From the NCBI RefSeq assembly GCF_003265705.1, contig NW_020312966.1, forward strand, positions 19,553,312-19,617,311: a stretch of 64,000 bases of DNA, given 5' to 3'. The DNA comes from Callorhinus ursinus (taxonomy: Eukaryota; Chordata; Mammalia; Carnivora; Otariidae). The position numbers were made by a program, and so were the translations under genes. This document shows positions 43,375-55,121 of the stretch, in pieces. The notes beneath the pieces are model-generated. The model saw only the letters and a list, made by a program, of their open reading frames with translations, searched no databases and had not been told where the DNA came from. Positions within the stretch are counted from its first letter, which is position 1. Each line of letters begins with the position of its first letter.

Positions 43375-44690
43375 TACCTTCTGTGCTGAGGTGCTGAAGA
43401 TACCAAGGTAAGTTAGACACACCCCCCCAAGTTCTTGAGCTGCTAAGTAGAGTGAGAGCAATTACCCATAAGTAGAACATTTCAGTACAGTGTAGCAGAT
43501 ACAGTGGTAGAGACATTCAAAGGACACAATGAAAGCACAGAGGTGGGAGACCTAGCTCAACTTTTTGGGAGTGGTGAGGCTGGAGACGCTTTGTGGAGAA
43601 GGTGATCTGGCCCTGAATTTGGAAGGAGGAGGAGGGGCTAGGAAAAGTAATTCAGGCTCAGATAACATTGGGAAAGAGGCTCACTAGCGTGAGACATCGG
43701 GCATATGTGTATTTAGAGGCAGGAGATGCATGATAAGGCAACATAACTAGAATATAACTTTAATGCAGATCATGCCAGGGGGTGGAGAGGGCTGATCACA
43801 GAGGGAGGTGCATGCCACCTTAAGGAACTTAGCATTTATACTGTAAAGATCAGTGATTTCTTAAAAGAGACCAGATTTATGTTCTCCATAAATTATTCTG
43901 GCAGAAAAAGGAAGAAAGACAAGAGTGAAGGAGGGGAAACCAATGGGAAGTACTGACTCAATTTAAAAGAGAAAGAAAGATCTGGGGAATGGAAAATATG
44001 ATACAGATCTGAGAAACATTTGTGAGGTTGAATCATCAGCATTTAGCCATAGATTTGATATAAAGAAGAGAAGGAGAAACTCAGGAGACTCCTGGACTTG
44101 AGAAAATAAAAAATGAGAAGAATGCACAGGGAAGTAGTTGGCCTAGATTATTAACACATTGAATCTGAGGCATCTGATGACATTTCAAATTGGAGATGGC
44201 CAACATTCATCTGGGTTTCTGAGTTCAAGGTTGAAAGTAGACGTCAAAACTAGAGATGTAGGGATGCGTGATCTCATCATGTAGGAGACAATGCACGTGG
44301 TTGAGACTCTCTAGATTCGGAAAAATAGTGAACATAGAATGAAATCCAGGAGCTCATCAAATTTTAAGGGAGTGGCCAAGAGTAAAAATGGGCATAGAAG
44401 AAGCAGAAGAATCCACACAATCTGGTATAATTAAACCCAAGGAATTCAAGATTCAAGAAGGTGATTGGGATGATCAACAGAACCAAATACACCAGAAAAG
44501 TCTAGTGAACCATCAGTTAAGGTAAAAGTGACCACTGGATTTATGGCCTGATAGAATTAGAAACCATACTATAAAGGTTGAATAATAAATATAAGATAAA
44601 GATGTTAAGACTAAACAGTATAAGATCGACTTGCAAGAAATTTGGCTGTGAAGGGGAAGAAAGTGCTAGCAGAATGGGGGTGGGGTGGTC
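43375..44690 (-). repeat. Long L2 relic, antisense
   Basis: CTTCTGTGCTGAGGTGCTGAAG, GGTGATCTGGCCCTGAATTTGG, GATTTCTTAAAAGAGACCAGATTT, TTATTCTGGCAGAAAAAGGA, GAGACTCCTGGACTTGAG, TTTGAGATGCC-like TTTCAAATTGGAGATGG and GTCTAGTGAACCATCAG with GTGACCACTGGATTTATGG keep antisense L2 order over about 1.3 kb. On the minus strand it covers part of the L2 reverse transcriptase region, now full of stops. Part of it (44259-44438) is duplicated downstream. Confidence 0.75.
44259..44438. repeat. 180-bp duplicated block, copy A
   Basis: From TAGGGATGCGTGATCTCATC to TCTGGTATAATTAAACCC. It is repeated in the same orientation at 45992-46171 with about twelve substitutions and no indel, roughly 93 percent identity by eye. 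This copy lies in continuous L2 context, so it is likely the source. Confidence 0.93.
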
Positions 44691-45991
44691 AATTGAATTT
44701 TTTGTTTGTGTTTTGTTTTGTTAAGGATAGGAGAGACCCTTTTTATTAATGAGATGAGGGAAATTAACCATAGAAATAGGGGATGTTTTATTACATGAGA
44801 TCCAGAGATGATATGAAAAGTTGTAAGCACAGGATAGGCTTGAATCTAGAAGAGCATCCTGTCCTCTGAGACTGGAGAAGAACGGGTTCAGACCCACCTC
44901 AGACACGAAGCTGAGGAAGTCCCTACCTGGTGGCATCCCACCCCTCACATTTTCTGAGCCCAGGGCAAGAGTACAAACAGACGCTTACATATCTATGTCC
45001 AGATAGCTAAAAATTAGGAATCAATCCCTAAAACCAGTGAAATGAAACACGTTCGATAGATAGGATGCATATGTTCAATAGAACACTCCTGTCTTGACAG
45101 AAATGCCTTCTTTAAAACTTGGAAATTCAAGTTCTAATTTAGGATCTTGGACTCTTCAGAGCTCCAGGCTGGAACATAAAGGCACATGAGAGCCACTGCC
45201 AGCCCATGGCTCAACTCTTCTCTGTTCCCACCACTGGCCCCATTGTACAGGGCAAGGGAGCTGACCAGTGCATGTGAGGACACCCAAGGCTGCATGCCCA
45301 GGTTCTGTCCACATCCTTCGGCAAACATCCATTCCTTGGCCACCGCTTGGGCCTAGAGCTGCATCCACAGGGGGTACACCTGTCTTGGGGAGAAAGGATT
45401 TGGGGAAGAGGCCCACGCAGGTCATGGAAGCAGGCTCATGCCAACCTGCGCAAAGAACTCTGGGTCCTGGGTACTTATCACATGCAGGAAGAGTACACAG
45501 AAAAGTGAGGTGTTGGCCCTGAGTAAGCATGTCCCTTTAGCTCCATACACCCCTTGCCCTATAGTGAGGAGCCAGGAGGCAGAGACCAGAATGGTGCTCT
45601 CTAAAGCACAGGATGCAGGAGGTCAGGGGCCCCTCTTGCCTGGGCCTATGGGTGGGACAGTCTGGTAGCCTCATTTTCTTGATGAAACAAAAAAGCTAAG
45701 ACTATCTGTTGGGACTAAAGTTGGGTGGGAATCCTTCCAAGGGAATCAACATCACCTTGCAGGTTTGGTTCTTATTCTCTTAACTCTTGAGAAATGGTAT
45801 TCAAGCAGTTTGCCCTAAGAATTCATTTCTTAACTTGAAGTAGAACCACATACCACGCAAGCAAATGTTGATTGGAATCTTTGAGGTACTACAACTTGGG
45901 AGACCTTTTTCTCCCCCTTGCCAACTTGAGTGGGCCCATAAGTTTGCTTTGTGACAAACACGTAAAGTGAAAGGAAAAAAAAAAAAACAAC
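44691..45991. other. Unassigned sequence between duplicated blocks
   Basis: No repeat family or gene recognised. The minus-strand 124-codon frame at 45156-45530 resembles no known protein. A 13-nt A run at 45975-45987 lies four bases upstream of duplicate copy B. Confidence 0.4.
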
Positions 45992-46171
45992 TAGGGATGC
46001 GTGATCTCATCATGTAGGAGACAATGCACATGGTTGAGACTCTCTAGATTCAGAAAAATAGTGAATATAGAATGGAATCCTGGAGCTCATCAAAATTTAA
46101 GGGAGTGACCAAGAAGAAAAATGGTCATAGAAGAAACAGAAGACTCCACACAATCTGGTATAATTAAACCC
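45992..46171. repeat. 180-bp duplicated block, copy B
   Basis: A direct-orientation copy of 44259-44438 placed outside L2 context, preceded by A13 and CAAC. Because the A run is upstream on the plus strand, it does not fit a simple retroposed copy in either orientation. Confidence 0.93.
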
Positions 46172-46293
46172 TTCCCTAATTTATCTCCCTGCCTCACACA
46201 CCCCACTTCAAAGCCAGAGGGTTATTAAACCTGATTTTTGACTCAGGAGTCCCCAGGCAGTGTTGAAAGCAGGTCACCTTCAGAAAGATCTGG

Positions 46294-46475
46294 GGGGCAT
46301 CTGGGTGGCTTAGCTAGTTAAGCATCCAATTCTTGATTTCAGCTCAGGTCATGATCTCAGGGTTGTGAGATTGAGCCCCACATGGGGCTTCATGCTGGGC
46401 ATGGAGCCTGCTTAAGATTCTCTCTCTCTCTCCCTCTCCCTCTACTCCTCCCTACCCTCTAATAAAGAGAGAGAG
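46294..46475 (+). mobile_element. Can-SINE, older subfamily
   Basis: GGGCATCTGGGTGGCTTAGC head, GGTCATGATCTCAGGGTTGTG, GAGCCCCACATGGGGCTTCATGC, CTGCTTAAGATTCTCTCTC and a degenerate CTAATAAAGAGAG tail. A short target-site duplication, AGATCTGG, is at 46286-46293 and 46476-46483. CpGs are lost, so it is an older copy. Confidence 0.93.
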
Positions 46476-46483
46476 AGATCTGG

Positions 46484-46864
46484 TCATCCTAAAGGCCGCA
46501 GGAGGGACTGCTCTCCTGCCTTTATGACATCAATGGCCTGCAGAGACAGGGACCAACAGAAGGTGGGATGTCCAGAGAGCATTTGTTTTTAAATCTCAAC
46601 ACAATATTAACTTTCTTTCAAAGAAAATGAAATGCTTCGAAAAGAAAGACAATGGAATCAATTGAATAGTGCAGGAATGAAAAAACACCGGGTATACAAG
46701 GTTTAAAATATCTTCATATATTTATAAAATTTTCACAATGTTACTTTAAGGGTATTTTATCTCTCTGTATAATTATACCTGAACACTGGCCAAATGATGC
46801 TTTTTTTTTTAAACATTAGTTTTCCAAGACCTATTCAACCATTAATTTCCAAGAATGGCTGCTG
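46484..46864. other. Unassigned AT-rich sequence
   Basis: No repeat family or gene recognised; a T run lies at about 46801-46810. Confidence 0.4.
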
Positions 46865-47000
46865 AAATCTTATTATCCACATTTTATTGCTATGAAAACT
46901 AAAATAGGGAGCAGTTAAGCGACTATCCAGTGAACAAGTGGCAGAATCGGAAATAGCACCCAATAGTCATCCTGCCTATTAAATCGTACTTCTTGCTAAC
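46865..47000 (-). repeat. MIR fragment, antisense
   Basis: CTTATTATCCACATTTTATTGC, GGGAGCAGTTAAGCGACTATCC and GTGAACAAGTGGCAGAATCGG match the antisense MIR core. Confidence 0.7.
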
Positions 47001-47394
47001 CTAGAGGTGCTTCTTTCCACACTAATCTACTTTCGAGTCATGACTACTGAAGTCTTTTATGCCAGCCTATTAGGAACCTACAATCATTCTGCCTCCACCT
47101 ATATAGTTGATGCTGCTAAACAGCTTCATCACTAGAGTCAGGGGGATAGAACTTGAAACTTTTTCTTTGAGGACAAAGTAATTTATGACATGTCATTCAG
47201 TGTGCCACGTGTCAATAAAAGGGAGTCCTGGCTTAGGAGAGAGTCAGTAAGGAAAATGTTCAAGAAGGATTTAGATAAATTAATGTACAAGGCATTCATA
47301 ATATATGGCTTTATATTAAATATCTGTTGTCTGAACACCCCTCCTCCACTTTAATTTGCCCCTCTCACAGCAATTACTAGCGGCTACCTCATAT
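47001..47394. other. Unassigned sequence
   Basis: No repeat family or gene recognised. Confidence 0.4.
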
Positions 47395-47520
47395 GTGGGT
47401 CTACTCCTGCACATTTTATTTTCCTTACTAAAAATCCTAAAGGTAGTGATTGTGTGTCCTCCACAGTGCTCAACAATGCCTTGCTCATGGTAGCCATTTA
47501 ATAAGACGTGCCTGAATGCC
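47395..47520 (+). repeat. L2 3' terminus, sense
   Basis: AAAGGTAGTGATTGTGTGTCC, CCACAGTGCTCAACAATGCC, TTGCTCATGGTAGCCATTTAAT and GACGTGCCTGAATG are consistent with the L2 3' end, strongly diverged. Confidence 0.5.
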
Positions 47521-48649
47521 AGCAACAATAGAATGACTATTTCGGATCACATCACCAGTCCTTTGAGACTGATGGCCCGCAGATCCAGCCCTCCCCGTGG
47601 TCTCAATCCTGGGATCCCTGTCAAGGACAGAGCCCGGGGCCGAATGAATGGCAAGTTGAAACCAATAGCAATTCTCATGCTCCCGAATCACCAACCAAAG
47701 GAAGGGTTTTGCATTACAGAAACACTACTGTTGAGATTTAAAAAGTCAACAAAATGGATACACATCCCTCATTTCATTTCTGCACTGACTGAAAGGAGGA
47801 AGAAGATACATCAGGCCAAAAAAGACTAAGATGAGAAATAAAAATCTTAAGTGAAAGATATTTATGTCAACTATATGGGGAACTCCTTACTAGTGAGCTT
47901 GTAGTCAGGGAAAATCTGTTTATTGTGAAGTAAAAGGAAAGTCCCAAATCATTAGGAAGCATCCCACACAACCAAAGAAAGGAAGTCAATAGCAATATTC
48001 CAGTGTGTGTTGTATCTAAACTAAACTACAAAAGTAGCTTTTTACCATTGCATGCAAATGATGTCTGGAAAATAGCCTAGTTTACATAATTGCACAGCTG
48101 TGGGCAGTCTGGCTTCCAAAATTCAGGATGCATCTTGAGAGCATGTGTCAGATCCATAAAAGGGTTAATTTTGAAAACAGCCACTTTTCATATACAGATG
48201 GAGACAGAGTGCCATCATCAATGTTTAATCAATCAATAGGCATTTATTCCTATGATATAAAGTTTACATTATCCTCCATCTGGAGCAAGTGAAGGAATAA
48301 GGAAGGGAATTTGTCAAAAGCAAAATTACTTCTTGTTAGCTTTGCCCCTGTAATTTCAGTTCAGCTTAGTACATGTTGATCTTTTTTATGACTTAAATAA
48401 GGCAATGAAAATGATTATACTTTAACCCTCTTGTGACTTTCTCAAACACTTTAATCTAAACCCAACGATTTAGATCAGGCTCTGGGACGAGCTGTCAGAT
48501 TTCTGTCTCATATCATCATCAGATAATTGGCCAGTTACTTTATAGGTTCCATTTCTTTACCAATTCTGTTAAACTCTGTAGTTCTAGATTGCTCAACCCC
48601 ACTCTTTCTGCAGCGACTCTGCTCTCTGTTTAATTTCGAAGGCTGGGAG
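47521..48649. other. Unique sequence, partly candidate conserved non-coding
   Basis: No repeat or gene recognised. The 48000-48640 part is AT-leaning and repeat-free and carries an octamer ATGCAAAT at 48052-48059. The 98-codon frame at 47533-47829 matches nothing known. Confidence 0.45.
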
Positions 48650-48890
48650 ACAATGTCGTAGAGTACCCGAGTGTGCACCTTAGGTTCCGATAGACCCATG
48701 TTTGAATTCCAGTCCCATTGTGTGAGTCCCTAAACAATGTTCTAACCTCCCTATGATGGTTTCTTGATCTGTAAAATGGCTACACTCCTGCCCGTCTCAT
48801 GAAGTTGTTGAGATTAAGTGAAATCGCATGTATGAAATGCCTGACACATACAGACCACTTAATTCACGACAGTATCTTTCTCCTACCCTC
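48650..48890 (+). repeat. MIR SINE, near full length
   Basis: CCGATAGACCCATGTTTGAATTCC, GTGTGAGTCCCTAAACAATG, TTCTTGATCTGTAAAATGGC, TCTCATGAAGTTGTTGAGATTAAG and GAAATGCCTGACACATACAG give sense MIR order. Confidence 0.88.
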
Positions 48891-51644
48891 AAATGGAACC
48901 ACTTGTTTTCTCTGCATGTAGACTAGTGTTTTGTTAGTCTTGTTGTTTGTTTCATTTGTTAGACTGTGGCTTATTAATTCACATGGTCAAAGCACAGTAT
49001 AGAAGAAGCACATTTGGGTCTTTCATTTGTGAAAAGACTAATTATTAAAAAGCTGGGGAAAAAGGATCAACCATGCAAATGTGGTTAGTTGATCACCAGG
49101 GAGGATAATTATTTATTATTATGTTGTTATATTATTTAAATTATTATTTATTGTTACATAAGTTTGATGATTACCATTACTGGGAATTGAGTTGGGGGGT
49201 TGCTGGTTAGTGAAAGTCTGTACCCTCCTGACAGGGTAAATAATACAGAGGAAGGCATATTGCCTAAATGCGTGTACCATAGAATATATGTGGTATTCTC
49301 CATCATATCTTAGCACCTAAATTGTCTTAGTAAAGAAAGAAGTGGATGGGAATTTATAAATTCTCACTGAGGCCACTAGGATTTCCCCATTCATGCCTAC
49401 ACTATTAAAGACCCCCGAAGGAAGGATCTCCAGATCCCCTGGACTTTGAGTGACAATCATCTATTATGTGTAGAAAACCTCAAGGAAGAACATAGAGAGG
49501 TCCCTCCATTGTGTTTATGTTCCTAGATTAACAATGACAGTTTAAGGCAAGACAAAAACCTAATTCTTGTTCTAGCAATTTCTGTGTAGTTCAGGGCAAT
49601 GTGGGAAGCCATTACAGTACTGCATAAAATCAGTAGGTCCTAATGAATAATGAATAAAGGTTCACTCCCAAACCAGACCATCAAATGGCAAGTCCCACTG
49701 GATTTCACAACCCAAACCATTGTTCACCCACTTGGTCTGCTTCTTACCCTCTGTATGTCCTACTTTTCTGTTCACTAGCTGCTAAACAAACCACTAAGCC
49801 AACCTATCACAACAAGTTCAACCTGCTTCTTTCTTTGAACCTAGACTTTGCATCACAATCAGGCATTCTACAGTAAGAATCTAGAGTACAGGTTCTGAGT
49901 ATTTGCTAATCCTGATGCTGTGAGGGTCCCGTGAGGTCATCTGCTGGGCATTCATTGCTCATGATGGGAAATGAAACCTGTCTGACAGGCCCTCCTGAGA
50001 GACGCAAAGACTGGACAGAGTGTCACCCATAACCAATCCCCAGGACAGAGAGCGCAAGAAATATTGCATTTCCTCATTTTTCTTTAAGTCAGCCTGAGTC
50101 AAAATCGAAGCTCCAGCCCTGTGATGAGTAGAAAAGTGGAATTCAGTCATTATAGAAGCTCCCCACTCTCGGGCCACACAAAAGTCAGTGGATCTTAAAT
50201 AGCACAGAACCTCAGCAAGGCCCCACTGGCCATGAGAAATTGGGGGACACAGGATACAGTGGGGTCTCCCTGGTTCTAGCCCTTTGGGATATGGCAGCTC
50301 CCTTGTTTCTCCTACCCTCATGGGACTCAGAAAATCTTTGATGAACTGGAAGCCCCATGCTTCCTGGTGAGTGTTGCAGGCCGACATCTCTTCTGAGTAG
50401 TACCGCTCCCTTTGGCGGCTGCCACTGGGGGTCCGTGCTCCCCACTACCACTGAAACCCATCAACCTCCGACCTGCTCCCGGTGCAGGGTGGAAGATCCC
50501 TCACCTCCCCTCTCAACGTTCTCAGAAGCACTCGGGCTCTCCCCTCCTTCTCTGGGGATATCTAATCTCCCCTGAGTGTAGGCATTTACAAAAATCAGGA
50601 AGAGCTTCTACTTCTGAGGTGATAGAGGGCAAACCCCGAATTTCTGTTAGAAAATTCGGGGGTGGTGGTGGTGGGGAAATGACCCAAAAAAGGAAGTAAA
50701 TAAAACTGAAATCTCAGAAAATTATCCTGGGTCACTGGTCCCATAAACAATCAGGCGATAGGTGTTGTCCTTGACTTTTTGGCCGGAAACTGGGTAGGAT
50801 GGAGTGTTCCTGATGGAGAAGTGACAGGAGCCACAGCTAAATGCCTTAGCTCCAGGGACACTGGCTAAGTGTGAGAACCCGGAAACAGTCACGGGTGTGT
50901 TCAGGGCAGTGCCCCTGTCTGCCTTCCCACACATCCCTCAAGTGATTCTGGGGAAAGGTTCACATGGGTTGGAGTGGGAGTGGATTGAATGGAAGAGGGA
51001 AGATGAAATGAAAGAGTCATAATACAAAAAGCATGGCAGGAATCTGCAAACACAAGCCATCCAGCCTTGGAACCTAAAATCCAACTGGATCTTTGGAAGG
51101 GCCAAAGGGATGACCAGATCTCTGCCAGCAGGGGGCTATGAGAAGGAAGAGAGAAGCCTCGCCACAGAACGCGGTTACTGCCCAGAGCCCGGCAGGAACC
51201 AGAAGAAACCACGTTTCCCTGGGGCTACATAGAACCGTGCCACAGGCACACGGGGGCCAAAGGCAAGGGGAGACCACAAGGCCCTGGATCAAGAAGTCAG
51301 GTGAGGCAAACAGACGCATCACTCAGGCTCTGCCAGGTCAACTGGGGCCTCCATAGCCTGGGACCTCGCTGGGAGAGGTTCTGGAAGAGTCCACCTCCGA
51401 CTGCCATTCACCGATGCAGGCAGAGACTTCTGACTCTGCCCCGCCGATCTAGTATTACTGAAAACACATTGCACTCTATGCTTTTTGAACACAAATAAAG
51501 ACCTCTTAATACGATAAGAAAACAGTTAATCTTCTTAAATGACAAAGTATCTCAGTCTGGTGCCGATGTGATTTGACTGAGATTGAACTTAAGCAAATGT
51601 TTATGGGAACAGGAAACAACGATTAACAAATTCATTAATTCCAT
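48891..51644. other. Mostly unique sequence
   Basis: No repeat family or exon recognised in about 2.7 kb. It contains an AT-rich TTATTATT patch (49105-49160), a (GGT)n-like patch (about 50659-50673) and a CTCF-like motif (51125). Overlapping frames of 70-142 codons on both strands match nothing I know. Confidence 0.4.
51125..51136 (+). promoter_or_regulatory. CTCF-like binding motif
   Basis: CCAGCAGGGGGC in the context CTGCCAGCAGGGGGCTAT is a close match to the CTCF core (CCASYAGGKGGC with a preceding TG). It lies outside recognised repeats. Occupancy is inferred only. Confidence 0.5.
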
Positions 51645-51690
51645 TACAGCACAGGGTAGTGCCTCAATAAATGTTTGTTGTCGCTGCTGC
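51645..51690 (+). repeat. MIR or L2 3' terminus
   Basis: CAGGGTAGTGCCTCAATAAATGTTTGTTG is a typical MIR/L2 ending; the body is unrecognisable. Confidence 0.5.
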
Positions 51691-53057
51691 TGACGATAAT
51701 TAAAATCCTGTTTATAGATGGGTTGTGATGTATAATCATTTCATAGCTATCTAAGTCCTTATGCCTTGATGAGAACTATCATTATGTGTAAATATTGACT
51801 AAGGCTGAGCCTCACACATGCCATTGAAATTCAAGTTTATAATCTCCTACTAACCAACAGTACTGAACTAAACCGGGACTTCAGTCCAAACAACAGTTCG
51901 GCTGGTGGTGGAAGACCAGACACGATCCTAAGTCACTATTTCTTGTAGTCCTTGCTCCGTATTCTACAGACAATCTGGGCTTGCCGGGCAGAAATTTTAC
52001 ACGAGACTTCTGGTATTTCTTCCTCATTTAGGGGCTTTTAGGATTTCTTGTGGCAAAGTTTCTCTCCCGGGTTCAGCTCCACCCCAGAGCACCAGGAGGA
52101 GGTTGGGAGGCCAAGAGCCTCTGGAAGCTTCCATGCACTGGTGGGACTCCCACTGCCACCCACTGGAATCTCCGGAGAGGGAAAGAGGAAGAAAGTTGTT
52201 CTTTAGGAGACTATCTTGTCCACAGCAGGACCCCCAAAATCAGTTTCCTAAACGCCAGCCCAAACTGCTAAGAACTTAAGTAGCTGGGTTTGGTTCCTTC
52301 AGGCATTCATTCACACATTTCCTAATGTTGAGCAGTAAGTTACAGATCGCATGGGCAGAAACAGGGCTCCTTTAGACGCACATGTAAACTATTTAGTAAT
52401 TTACTGGATAGAAATGATTTATAGGACACCATTTGTAAGGGACTTAGAATAAGGCAGGCAGCAACTTTAAGAATCAATAAACCTGAACCCACACTCACAT
52501 TTTGCCACAAGTTACCCTTCAATGCCCAAGAAAGGAGCTGAGGTGTTTGCACCATCAGCTTTTCCTCCTGAGAGAGCTTGGGGGCAGGGGGATGGGCTCT
52601 TTTATAGGCGTGAATGAGATTAGTATGAAGGGGGCAATAAATATTAATGTGCTTTTCTCTTCTGCGTTTCTGCACACACACCTTCTCTCATTTGGAAGTA
52701 CTTATTGAAGGGAAGGGGTAGGGTAGAAGGTGTTAGGATTATTCAAACAGAAATTCAAAGAGAAATAAAGTATTTGTATTTAGCTTTTGGCATTCAAAAC
52801 TGAGAAACACAATCGGTTGGAAAACAGACCCAGTAGAGAGGGGAGAGAAAGAAATCATGTTTTCTGAATTCCTTTAGTAGATCAGGAACCAAGCCTAAGG
52901 GCTCTGATCTTAGTTTTTTTGTTTTTTTTTTCTCCCATAATGCAGATGAAATTCGCCTTCTGCTTATGACCCATTAGGCCATTACACTTGTTGCCCTAAC
53001 AAAGAAAGGAAATGTCATAGAGGAAGACATATAGATGGCAGATTCTGAGCCTCTAAG
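51691..53057. other. Mostly unique sequence
   Basis: No repeat family or gene recognised. A T-rich run occurs at about 52914-52932. Confidence 0.4.
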
Positions 53058-53068
53058 AAAAATTTAGA

Positions 53069-53265
53069 GGGGCGCCTGGGTGGCTCAGTCACTGGGCGTC
53101 TGCCTTTGGCTCAGGTCATGGTCCCAGGGTCCTGGGATCGAGCCCCGCATCGGGCTCCCTGCTCCGCGGGAAGCCTGCTTCTCCCTCTCCCACTCCCCCT
53201 GCTTGTGTTCCCTCTCTCGCTGTGTCTCTCTCTGTCAAATCAATAAATGAGGTCTTTGGAAAAAA
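53069..53265 (+). mobile_element. Can-SINE, full length
   Basis: GGGGCGCCTGGGTGGCTCAG head, GGCTCAGGTCATGGTCCCAGG, GGGATCGAGCCCCGCATCGG, CACTCCCCCTGCTTGTGTTC and a TCAAATCAATAAATGAGG tail. The target-site duplication AAAAATTTAGA is at 53058-53068 and 53266-53276. CpGs are preserved, so it is fairly young. Confidence 0.97.
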
Positions 53266-55094
53266 AAAAATTTAGAAGTTGCCTTTTCTAGGGAGGGGAT
53301 CATGAGAAGAGCCGAGAGAGGCCAAGAAAGCAAGTCCCAACATCAAGATTCTCATGGCCTACTCCTTATCCTCAGGGTAGGGTAAAGCTTGTGAAATATC
53401 CAGAAAGGCATGGGAGATCCAGCAAACTCTGGGCTAGTGGCACACTCCCAGGGTGTAATAGGGAGTGGTAGCAAGCCTTCCTCTTGGCCCTGAGGAATGA
53501 ATAATGCCATCAGTGGAAATGATGTGATGGGTTCCCTGACATCCCCCTTCCCGTGGGTGTGCATGGGCACTCGAGAGGAAATTTATGTCTCATGCAAGAA
53601 TGCAGAGGAGGACCAACACAGGCGGGTTAGGGTGATACAGCTCTCAGGTGAGGGCTTGAAGAGAAGGGGCAAATGGCCCAAACCACTTGTAGGCACAATG
53701 AGTACACCAGCCCCCCAAAAGCTGGATGCAACTAGCCATGCCTCAGTGGTCACCAAACCAGAAGACAGAAAAGCTAGCCCTCTACCTTGGAAGACAGTAG
53801 GGATACAGAAAACCTCACCTCCAGGACGCTGCATGCCGTCTGGAGGAGCAGAGCTATGGACGGGAAATATGAGCGAACCAAAGAGGCAGAGGTTCACCAT
53901 CCATCAGACTAGGTTAATGGAATTTTACCAGAAGGCGGCGTCCCCTGCTCTCCCCGCACCACCCAGCCGACTAGGGCTTGTGATAGATAAGAACAATAAA
54001 GAGGTTTTTATTTTGTTTGGATAGAGGAATGTAGCATGAGCAAATTTGCAACTTGGGTCAGAAGCTTCAGGAAAAGTCTAAATCAGTTACATGTATAACT
54101 GGAAGATTCTGAGCCTTGGGAAGAGTCAGTGTTACCGATTTCAAGAACATATAATTCCATTATTTTCATTCATTTAATAAAAATAGTATTTTGTACTGTG
54201 GTATTGGTTTTATAGTATGTTATATGCTCATGTATAATCCAGACATTTTTAAGTTGATGAGCATAGGTGCCAGGACCTTTCTTCTCCTCTTTCATGCCAT
54301 GTCTGGGGCACCCCCTACATACACCTCCTCTGGCGCAAATTAGAACTCTCCCTGTCCATCCAGGGGTGAAACAGGAATGGAATCACTGGCTACATGGTAA
54401 GGCATGGCCACAGAGAGGAAAGGGGCACTCGGGGGTCTGTGGCAAGGGGTGAGGAGAGCGACTACCCTCAGGATGAGCGCTTCTCCCGAGGTCCAAGAGA
54501 GAGGGGGCCATGCAGGTGGCTGCAAGAAGGAAGAGTGAAGGCTCCCAGAGGCAGCATGTGGAGCAGATGGATTCTTCGGATTCCTCGGAACAGGTTTGAG
54601 AAGCCACTTCCCATTCTCTGGCCAAGGGGATTATGGGTGGCAGTGCGGATTCTCGAGCCCGAGGTAAGGAGCTGTACTGTGTATCTGTACATCCTACTGG
54701 AAACTCCTGTGGGGGTGGAGGGAGGGACTGAGAACAGTAAGACTGGCCAGTAAGACATTTCCTGGGAATAGCCACAGTGTCCCTCCTTCGGACATGAAGG
54801 GCAAGGTCACGAGGTTACACAGCACAACACCAAGTATCACTCCGAATACATTTAGAAGTGTTCATCTTATTGTTTGGTGGTTGTTATCATTTGGAGCAAT
54901 TCCTACAGCTAAATAATATTTAACTCCAACTTTCTTTTCGAATCAGGAAAGAAGTATATCACACATAGATATTGCTGGTCAGAAACAAAGTCACAACAAT
55001 TTTTAAAGTTACCTTAAACCAGATCCATTTGAGCATGTGGATGTGTATGTTTATGATTACCATGGTTTCCAAAAATTAACATATATTGAAGAAT

Positions 55095-55121
55095 GGGGGA
55101 GGTGGGGGGGCGGGAGGGGGG
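55095..55121 (+). other. G-quadruplex motif
   Basis: G tracts of 5, 7, 3 and 6 separated by AGGT, C and A. A further G-rich run, with G5, G3 and G4 tracts, follows at about 55137-55152. Confidence 0.7.

Noticed and set aside
54383..54775. Overlapping 130- and 119-codon frames on opposite strands
   Set aside because: Mutual shadows in moderately GC-rich sequence; neither resembles a known protein.
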